Program-made: the position numbers and the translations under genes
Assembly: GCF_012641275.1 (NCBI RefSeq)
Contig: NZ_JABAIA010000003.1
Coordinates: 1,054,001 to 1,118,000 of the forward strand
Origin: Chitinophaga varians
GTDB taxonomy: Bacteria; Bacteroidota; Bacteroidia; Chitinophagales; Chitinophagaceae
Direction of reading: 5' to 3'
DNA: 64,000 nucleotides
The notes under the pieces: model-generated
Seen by the model: only the letters and a program-made list of their open reading frames with translations
Databases searched by the model: none
What the model was told of the DNA's origin: nothing
Part shown: piece after piece, positions 61,701-64,000 of the stretch
How the letters are laid out: each line of letters starts with the position of its first letter
Position numbering within the stretch: the first letter of the stretch is position 1

Positions 61701-64000
61701 GGCTGCGCCCGGGCGGGTGTTGATAGTAACTTCTTCGCACTGGGTGGCGACTCCATAAAATCTATACAGGTGGTGTCGCGGGTACGTGCGGAGGGATACG
61801 AGCTGTCTGTCAATGATGTATTTGTTCATCAGACGATACGGGAGCTGGCAGTGGTATTGAAGAAAAAGGTCACTGTCGCCGATCAGTCGGTGGTAACCGG
61901 CAAGTCTGTATTAACGCCGGTGCAACGAATGTTTTTTGAAATGCCGCTGGTACACCGGCATCATTATAACCAATCGGTGATGTTGTTGTTCAGCGAGGGG
62001 CTGTCGGTTGGCAACGCGCGGAAGATTCTGTCTGCCTTGATGGCGCATCATGATGCGCTGCGAATGGTGTTCCGCGAAGAAGAGGAAGGCATCTGCATGT
62101 ATAACCAGGGGCTGGAAATGCAGGAATGGATAACGGAAGATGACTTCAGCAATGCTGCGGATGAAGCTGCGCTATTGTCTGCCCGCTGTAATGAAATACA
62201 GGCAGGTATCGATCTTTCGGCCGGGCCGTTGCTCCGGGCCGGTTTGTTTCATGTGGCGGAAGGCAGCCGGCTGTTGATCGTGGTTCACCACCTGGTGGTG
62301 GATGGTGTGAGCTGGCGTATCCTGCTCGAAGATATCGGCACACTGCATGGTCAGCTCTTGCGGGGAGAACCGCTGCTGTTGCCGGAGAAGACCGATGCAT
62401 TCCTGTCGTGGCCGTCAAGGCTGTCGGACTATACTGCCGGCAAAGCCTATACGAAGGCATGCGCTTACTGGGCTTCTTTCGATGCACAGGCTTATCCTCC
62501 GTTGAAACGCGACTTTCCGGAAGGGACAAACAGAGCAGATGAACAGGAAGTGGAAACGTTCGTATTGGCCCGCGAGCTGACCAGCCAGTTGCTGGGCGAT
62601 GCCCACCGGCGCTTTGGCACACGCATCAATGATCTGCTGCTGGCGGGATTGCTGTTGGGCATCCGCCGTTGCTATCAGCAGCACGGCATATTGCTGGACC
62701 TGGAAGGGCACGGACGGGAGGAAGTGCCTGGTGCGAACATTAGTCGTACCGTAGGCTGGTTCACCAGTATCTATCCGGTATTGCTGGCCAGCGATGCGGA
62801 TAGCCTTTCCCGTATGATCAGGGAAGTAAAAGAGCTGCTCCGCCATATACCCAATAACGGTATCGACTATACGATATGGAGATACCAAAAAGGCAACACT
62901 ATTCCGGGAGATGTACGTTCCCGCATCAGCTTTAACTACCTCGGTCAGTTCGATACCGATATTACCGGCAAGACGTTTAGTGTATCGGACGATACCAGAA
63001 GCCGCGAGACTTCCCTGTTGGAAGAAGGAGCATATGACTGGGAAATATCCGGAAGAGTAGTGGGGGGCCGGCTGACCATGCAACTGGTGTACAGCACTTG
63101 TCGCTATAACAGAGAAACTATCACGGCATTGATGGAATCGTACCGCAATGCGCTCGAAGAAATAACCAGCTATTGCTGCAGCGGCGCTAATGTGGAGCTG
63201 ACCCCGTCTGATCTCACCTTCAAAGATCTCACGCTTCCGCAGCTTGAATCGCTGCAACAGCAATACGAGTTGGAAGATATTTACCCGATGGCGCCTATGC
63301 AGGAAGGAATGCTGTTTCATGCGCTGATGGAGCCAGAGGCTGAACACTATTTTGATCAGCTGGTTTGCAGCATAACGGGGCCGCTGGATATCGCCCTGGT
63401 AGAAAAGGCTATGAACGCTATTATCCACCGCTATGCCATCCTGCGTACGGTGTTCCTGCAGAAAGGACAACAGCGCCCTCTGCAGGCAGTCCTGAAAGAA
63501 AGGAAGATGACCATCACCTTTACAGATGCCCGTAAAGAATGCCTGATAACACCAGCGGCCGGGCTGGTGGAACAGTACCGCTTGCGCGACCGGCAGAAAA
63601 AATTTAACCTCGAAGCAGATATGCTGATGCGCCTTTCCATTATCCGCATTGCAGATGAGGAGTACCGCTTGATATGGAGCTTCCATCATATCCTGATGGA
63701 TGGCTGGTGCATCGGTATCATTTTAAATGAATTCAGGAAGATATATGCAGCTTATGAAACCGGCAGAACTGTTGCCCTTCCTGCCGTGCGGGAATATTCC
63801 CGCTATATCGCCTGGCTGGAAAGCAGGGATAAGGCACTGGCGGCAGACTACTGGAAAAACTATCTCGCGTCTTATGATACGCTGACGAGCTTCAGAGATA
63901 AAACATCCCGGCAACAAATAACAATACCATATCAGCAACGTATCCGGCAACTGGTGCTCAGTGCAGAGCAGGTATGCGCATTGCAGCAAATTGCAGCAGA
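46587..64000 (+). CDS. giant multimodular NRPS (partial, runs off window)
   Basis: An open frame runs without a stop from ATG 46587 to the window end, at least 5804 residues. Domain order is C-A-PCP, C-A-PCP-E, C-A-PCP-E, C-A-PCP-E, C(partial). Carrier serines are at 1009, 2064, 3559 and 5056, each in GGDS, so the E-bearing modules are each about 1496 residues. Pocket codes read by eye against GrsA are module 2 DVWHFSLVDK (Ser, strong), module 3 DIWEITADDK (close to a diaminobutyrate-type code, tentative), module 4 DAEHIGEVTK (unassigned, acidic pocket) and module 5 DGFFLGVVFK (close to Ile). Three consecutive E domains predict a D-rich peptide. No release domain is reached. The N-terminal C domain starts within the first 20 residues, consistent with direct docking to the upstream E domain. 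Confidence 0.95.
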   Translation, partial: MIEKIERTNVEGIFELSMVQKGMLYHYLKEDDQGLYNVQLSFDIRGQLELNLLQQAFDEVQAANQVLRSVFRWSEVSKPVQIILHSHHLPIAFVDFSQQKESRAQASAGQFLQEDLHKRLDLARQPLRLTVLRVAEQQFVLVITHHHILYDGWSTAILLKELFRYYNDLAGGRHIVHVEKPAYGDVYRALAQRVLQGAGDTYWKNHLSGYPVTACFPKTPVGDVVANRLQKRSFHIAGLDVKAFSALYGVTGAAIIYAAYGVLLRHWFHAEDIVFGTAVSTRDETIRGLEMVMGNFINTVPLRMAPAADETFAQLTIRVNKALLERSDYCNTSYAEIKKLLDLKPSEDLFDTVIAVENYPVTGATTAHAGWDVRLRAVYEHTGIPLVVTVFFNEALELECTYDAELVNEAFIGYLETYFGRVLRQGLHHPGQAVCFSDLISAAERKYLTQELNDTAVSYPQRDTIISLFEQQVKRTPGNTALRCGNLSLTYMELQSAIHKTAAFLKSNAGINAGDLVGVMLPREIQLLPVIFGILKAGAVYVPIDPDFPAERVNAVAGDAGLKAMITRAGHVKASLPAAIALIDPDEAAAWSDDSPVNFPAVDGNDLAYVIYTSGSTGKPKGVMVEHRSVVNRITWMQQQYPLTEDDVLLQKTPLVFDVSIWELYWWSFTGASLYLPEPGAEKDPAEIIRAIQEHGVTTIHFVPSMLNAFLATMNDGFNFAAIKRLRQVFTSGEALMPAQVQLFADTLHKYCGSRLINLYGPTEATVDVSFYECSFEHEYHVVPIGKPINNVRLYILGKDQSLLPAGAVGELCIAGVGLARGYLGREALTAEKFTQCPALPGERIYRTGDLARWLPDGNIAFLGRQDEQVKIRGVRIEPGEVASHLLAHTHITEAAVVARERNGEKYLVAYYVSDSPLERKDLRDWLSRGLPEYMVPAWYVHLRAMPLTVSGKLDRNMLPEPTALTDFSEEGDAPANETEQKLAQLWQEVLGHAYVNTDSSFFDTGGDSLQALRLINRIGKQFDVELPLKTLFDNPTIKSLAACLRARTEQHAGRRGRLFKTEKRQYYPLSSVQKRLYFLYQFDKSSLAYNAPLALRITGPVDKSRMTEALQELVRRNENLRTLFVTVNGEPYQKILDSVTVMMEEYRSDGNTSALLQQFIRPFDVGIAPLMRAGWIECEEEEHILLLDLHHIITDGVSQGLLVRELMALYQGTSVAAPVFQYRDYAAWQNSAGYQAVVSGSREFWINEFAEEPPVLGLPLDFKRPLIRSYEGANVHFSLSSRETAMLKALGDAEGATMFMVVLSLFSILLGKLAAEEDVVIGTPASGRDHADLEAVMGMFVNTVVIRTRPQGEIPFRSFLREIRSRTLAVFDRQAYPYELLIDDLKVSRDTSRNPLFDVWFVYQNFETAVPEVPGLTITPCEIGAPISQFDISLTAGEREGRLHLNFEYSTELFSAETIDRFCGYFRAIVTAITGNAGCRLRDIGLVGPAERRLLLHTFNETETPFERQKTFFTLFQEQAQGTPEYPAVVYNGAQLTYSALLKRATDLSAYLAAKGIGRGSRVALYMSRGIDMLTAILGTFGAGAAYVPVEMEYPPHRVMEILADSEPGIVLVDDQTLSAAEAIKSKVPAVGEILSVSHMEQWSADEDAVPEVAGPDDIAYIIYTSGTTGKPKGAMVHQQGMLNHLYAMIEAMGPGNGDVIAQTASCSFDISVWQFLCALLVGGQTCIIDKDTQLDAGSLLREMQESKVTIAEMVPSLLRAFVDEAMNNAGKNHLPCLRWMIPTAEQISTALVNKWYDCYPGVPLINAYGPAEASDDVTLYFIGKDVAEGEIIPIGKPVRNTRIYITDQYMNLCPLGVRGEICIAGISVGKGYWKDQEKTLRAFVPNPFSEDGEEDYRYLYRTGDTGYYRPDGNIVFTGRRDDQVKVRGHRIECREIESHLLQWPGIREVTVLPREKNGAQYLVAYYIADTALEDAVLRGFLSGRLPDYMVPSFYVWLKRMPLTVNGKLDKKALPAPEHKQAPVDNGQVLTVEEKLLVEVWSKVLAADGISVTDNFFAVGGDSIRSTQIVSALRSAGYELSVKDIFIHQTIRELAVRLKRTGKQADQSAVVGRAALTPIQRLFFETPFARRHHYNQSVMLLFPDGLGADRARQMLAMLQEHHDALRMVFAEEAEGVFMHNQGPELAVSLEEYDLRGEPEAEASLLARCDEMQAGIDLAAGPLLRGGLFHLAEGSRLLLVVHHLVVDGVSWRILLEDMHTLYGQQQQNEPLQLPGKTDAFLLWPSRLSEYSEGKAFAKGCRYWNTFDAGAYPVLNRDYPEGTNKTGGQQVERFRLSRQLTGRLLGEAHRSFGTRINDLLLAGLLLGMHRCYQQPGILLDLESHGREELLGADISRTVGWFTSIYPVWLSGDVNNLTRLVREVKETLRRVPNNGIDYMIRQYVCNSVEHTRRRSRVIFNYLGQFDTAVSGEYFTAVSGAGGREIWEGETAEYDWEVSGMVLGGELEMTLTYSPRQYAADRVRIFMQSYRDALEEITEACCRHGKVELSPSDLVYKSLTLSQVDALQSEHALENIYPLSPMQEGMLFHALYDREGDQYFEQLSCRLQGRLDIAAIEHAMNGIIARYAILRTQFVHEGYERPLQIVYRGRRMKVSYEDMREACVQEGTAAVVDRIRQQDRSRKFDLGRDVLMRVTVLRLAASAYELIWSYHHVLMDGWCMGIIMRDFKALYQQYSRGSEVLLPAVRPYGDYISWLEERDAALSAQYWKEYLSGFENMTGIIPEHGKAEGGGYELAKEAMLLGEERTGQLHRLAVDNGVTVNTVLQVAWGILLSKYNQADDVVFGAVVSGRPAELADVESMVGLFINTVPVRISYGPEEKISSLLRRVQEAALAAEPHHYHPLSEIQAGSTPGRSLLDHIMVFENYPLADTIMGPGQEELDFRISDLVVHEQTNYNLSVVVASNEKTSVTLHYNAHAFDKGFMKRVVGHFQLIITQLLNNSAVPVSAIEILTAEETYRILHEFNRPVTVYPQEMSLVDMFEKSVRAHPGRTALRCNDVSLTYSELNNRAGRVASYLAASGVTPGAVVGLMIERSPEMIIAMLGILKAGAAYLPLEAGLPYTRNRHLLEETNAVLLLTEEKTTCLYADFIKTADVRRLPEHEAAPGLPGPQSLAGHTAYIIYTSGSTGKPKGVMVSHHSVVNLVLSQQRTFDIDEQDRILQFSTICFDASVEQIWLALSAGAALVLIERERITDNDLFNDYISAMNVTHLHATPSFLENITLKTPNNVKRVIAGGEQCKVQTATRFYRDYDFYNEYGPTETTVTAIQCLITDMHVSGGTIPVGRPLDNTRVYILGKNKELLPEGIKGELFIAGDGLAAGYVNDPVLTRQRFVSDPFMPGGLMYRTGDLACWLPDGNLAFLGRADEQVKIRGFRIEPGEIENRLSMYQGVKEAVVTAHDRDGSKYLVAYYVAEQEIDMALLRAFLSETLPDYMVPAYYLRLPNMPLTTTGKLDRKALPSPDVIGSKSGDAPSSEAERVIAVVWSEVLGIADIGVAENFFAAGGDSIKSIQIVSRLRTAGYSLSVKDIFSWPTVRLLAANVAKAAEVPANRATVVGRAALTPIQRLFFETPFARRHHYNQSVMLLFPDGLGADRARQMLAMLQEHHDALRMVFAEEAEGVFMHNQGPELAVSLEEYDLRGEPEAEASLLARCDEMQAGIDLAAGPLLRGGLFHLAEGSRLLLVVHHLVVDGVSWRILLEDMHTLYGQQQRNEPLQLPGKTDAFLLWPSRLSEYSEGKAFAKGCRYWNTFDAGAYPVLNRDYPEGTNKTGGQQVERFRLSRQLTGRLLGEAHRSFGTRINDLLLAGLLLGMHRCYQQPGILLDLESHGREELLGADISRTVGWFTSIYPVWLSGDVNNLTRLVREVKETLRRVPNNGIDYMIRQYVCNSVEHTRRRSRVIFNYLGQFDTAVSGEYFTAVSGAGGREIWEGETAEYDWEVSGMVLGGELEMTLTYSPRQYAADRVRIFMQSYRDALEEITEACCRHGKVELSPSDLVYKSLTLSQVDALQSEHALENIYPLSPMQEGMLFHALYDREGDQYFEQLSCRLQGRLDIAAIEHAMNGIIARYAILRTQFVHEGYERPLQIVYRGRRMKVSYEDMREACVQEGTAAVVDRIRQQDRSRKFDLGRDVLMRVTVLRLAASAYELIWSYHHVLMDGWCMGIIMRDFKALYQQYSRGSEVLLPAVRPYGDYISWLEERDAALSAQYWKEYLSGFENMTGIIPEHGKAEGGGYELAKEAMLLGEERTGQLHRLAIDNGVTINTVLQVAWGILLSKYNQAEDVVFGAVVSGRPAELADVESMVGLFINTVPVRISYGPEEKISSLLRRVQEAALSAEPHHYHPLSEIQAGSAPGRLLLDHIMVFDNYPLTALLAGTDADNDYRIESIAVFERANYDLALVVTPGENISIRFEYNKRRYEDRQIRRVVGHMDEIIRQLAGGGEINVPEISILSAEEQQRLLYLYNDTGKDYADTDTIVSLFERQAAQVPEHTALVFEDISLTYSELDRKCNRLAHILKTAGAGKGDIVAIICDRSPEMIISLMAVLKVGAVYLPVDPGSPEDRIGYILADSGASIILTDQGYTMADFGIRTIAMHVLNLEGGEASALPPVTTLNDAAYIIYTSGSTGRPKGTVISQSGVIRLTREANYISITGRDRILQLSSFAFDGSVFDIFGALLNGATLFMIRREMIDDLSALARLIQEKQISVFFITTALFNILIEEQGTCLTHVRRILFGGERVSVQHVRKAFELLGKERLIHVYGPTEATVFSTFYPVNEVRSLDTVPIGRPITNTGVYILNSRQQLVPEGVAGELCISGAGLSLCYLNNEALTSQKFVANPYTGERIYRSGDLARWLPDGNIAFLGRIDDQVKVRGFRIELGEIEMQLARYEGIREVAVLAAEGKNGRCLAAYYVADEEIAPSSLKRFLSARLPDYMVPAHFMALAKFPLNVNGKLDKKALPDVMTEGDVAYVMPVSAEEECLARIWSAVLGCARAGVDSNFFALGGDSIKSIQVVSRVRAEGYELSVNDVFVHQTIRELAVVLKKKVTVADQSVVTGKSVLTPVQRMFFEMPLVHRHHYNQSVMLLFSEGLSVGNARKILSALMAHHDALRMVFREEEEGICMYNQGLEMQEWITEDDFSNAADEAALLSARCNEIQAGIDLSAGPLLRAGLFHVAEGSRLLIVVHHLVVDGVSWRILLEDIGTLHGQLLRGEPLLLPEKTDAFLSWPSRLSDYTAGKAYTKACAYWASFDAQAYPPLKRDFPEGTNRADEQEVETFVLARELTSQLLGDAHRRFGTRINDLLLAGLLLGIRRCYQQHGILLDLEGHGREEVPGANISRTVGWFTSIYPVLLASDADSLSRMIREVKELLRHIPNNGIDYTIWRYQKGNTIPGDVRSRISFNYLGQFDTDITGKTFSVSDDTRSRETSLLEEGAYDWEISGRVVGGRLTMQLVYSTCRYNRETITALMESYRNALEEITSYCCSGANVELTPSDLTFKDLTLPQLESLQQQYELEDIYPMAPMQEGMLFHALMEPEAEHYFDQLVCSITGPLDIALVEKAMNAIIHRYAILRTVFLQKGQQRPLQAVLKERKMTITFTDARKECLITPAAGLVEQYRLRDRQKKFNLEADMLMRLSIIRIADEEYRLIWSFHHILMDGWCIGIILNEFRKIYAAYETGRTVALPAVREYSRYIAWLESRDKALAADYWKNYLASYDTLTSFRDKTSRQQITIPYQQRIRQLVLSAEQVCALQQIAA
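49780..54230 (+). other. NRPS module 3: C-A(Dab-like?)-PCP-E
   Basis: The C domain (HHIITDG near 50158) should be LCL type since module 2 lacks E. The A pocket reads DIWEITADDK with three acidic positions, which suits a basic diamino side chain; I recall a near-identical code for 2,4-diaminobutyrate in Pseudomonas NRPSs, so treat as tentative. PCP Ser 2064. The E domain has HHLVVDGVSW at 53310 and is nearly identical to the E domain of module 4. Confidence 0.75.
52920..55368 (+). repeat. intragenic E-C didomain duplication, copy 1
   Basis: Matches 57408-59856 at a fixed offset of 4488 bp (1496 codons). Over the first 1991 bp (52920-54910) I find one difference (A53386/G57874, Gln to Arg). 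From 54911 substitutions accumulate, and similarity fades after about 55365. It covers the E domain of module 3 and most of the C domain of module 4. Confidence 0.9.
54280..58720 (+). other. NRPS module 4: C-A(unassigned)-PCP-E
   Basis: C domain with YHHVLMDG (H at 54708), the first copy of the duplicated C segment. The A pocket reads DAEHIGEVTK, with Glu at positions 239 and 322, as in several Lys-type codes, but I cannot match it. PCP Ser 3559. The E domain (HH at 57798) lies in the second copy of the duplicated segment. Confidence 0.75.
57408..59856 (+). repeat. intragenic E-C didomain duplication, copy 2
   Basis: Second copy of the segment at 52920-55368, covering the E domain of module 4 and most of the C domain of module 5. 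The left edge is sharp, just after the PCP, and the right edge is graded. The adenylation and carrier domains are not part of the duplicated block. Confidence 0.9.
58770..63210 (+). other. NRPS module 5: C-A(Ile-like)-PCP-E
   Basis: The C domain is the second copy of the duplicated C segment. The A pocket reads DGFFLGVVFK, one change from the bacitracin/lichenysin-type Ile code DGFFLGVVYK; Val is the main alternative. PCP Ser 5056. The E domain has HHLVVDGVSW at 62286 but is clearly more diverged than those of modules 3 and 4. D-allo-Ile or D-Ile is predicted. Confidence 0.75.
63260..64000 (+). other. NRPS module 6: condensation domain, cut by window edge
   Basis: YPMAPMQEGMLFHAL opens a C domain of the type that follows E domains, with FHHILMDG near 63685. 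Sequence ends in the middle of the domain, so at least one further residue is added. Confidence 0.85.

Overview
The window looks like a chromosome fragment of a Chitinophaga-like Bacteroidota (inference). The evidence is two SusC/SusD pairs, lipoproteins with short Cys lipoboxes, TAnnTTTG-type promoters, few recognisable ribosome binding sites, FCD/GntR and NarL/LuxR regulators and a very large NRPS operon.

Layout. (1) 47-7115: an RluE-like pseudouridine synthase, a secreted GH20 hexosaminidase with a PA14 domain, an unknown membrane protein, a secreted glutaminase-A-like protein and a short basic ORF, with a dispersed 26-bp palindromic repeat between genes. (2) 7249-19841: a sialic-acid locus. 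The minus-strand operon runs susC, susD, lipoprotein sialidase, second sialidase, N-acetylneuraminate lyase, esterase, and a fused periplasmic mutarotase / Na+-solute symporter. A divergent FadR-type GntR regulator faces it. Together they would release sialic acid outside the cell, import it, convert its anomer and cleave it to ManNAc and pyruvate. Epimerase and kinase genes are not in the window. (3) 20445-28986: a second plus-strand PUL (susC, susD, two small surface lipoproteins, a heparinase II/III-type lyase) with two LacI-type palindromes in its 5' region. (4) 29483-32419: an unknown lipoprotein, an OprB-like porin and tRNA-Lys(TTT). (5) 32980-64000: a nonribosomal lipopeptide cluster running off the right end.

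The NRPS cluster is the main discovery. It encodes a NarL-type response regulator, a NusG/RfaH/LoaP-like specialised antiterminator, a JmjC/cupin-8 hydroxylase, a fusion of a ClbP-like class-C beta-lactamase-fold peptidase with a cyclic-peptide ABC exporter, a small unknown protein, a type II thioesterase, an NRPS of FAAL-ACP-C-A(Asn)-PCP-E architecture, and a giant NRPS of more than 5800 residues (C-A(Ser)-PCP, three C-A-PCP-E modules, then another C domain). An N-acyl-D-Asn starter combined with an SxxK peptidase is the hallmark of the NRPS prodrug mechanism known from colibactin and xenocoumacin. I therefore infer that the peptide is built as an inactive acyl-D-Asn precursor and is cleaved and exported by the single fused protein. 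The E-C didomain of modules 3/4 is present again, almost base-for-base, in modules 4/5, which indicates recent intragenic duplication or gene conversion.

Limits: all functional calls are from reading sequence and motifs. The specificity codes were aligned by eye to GrsA, and the NRPS is cut by the window edge.
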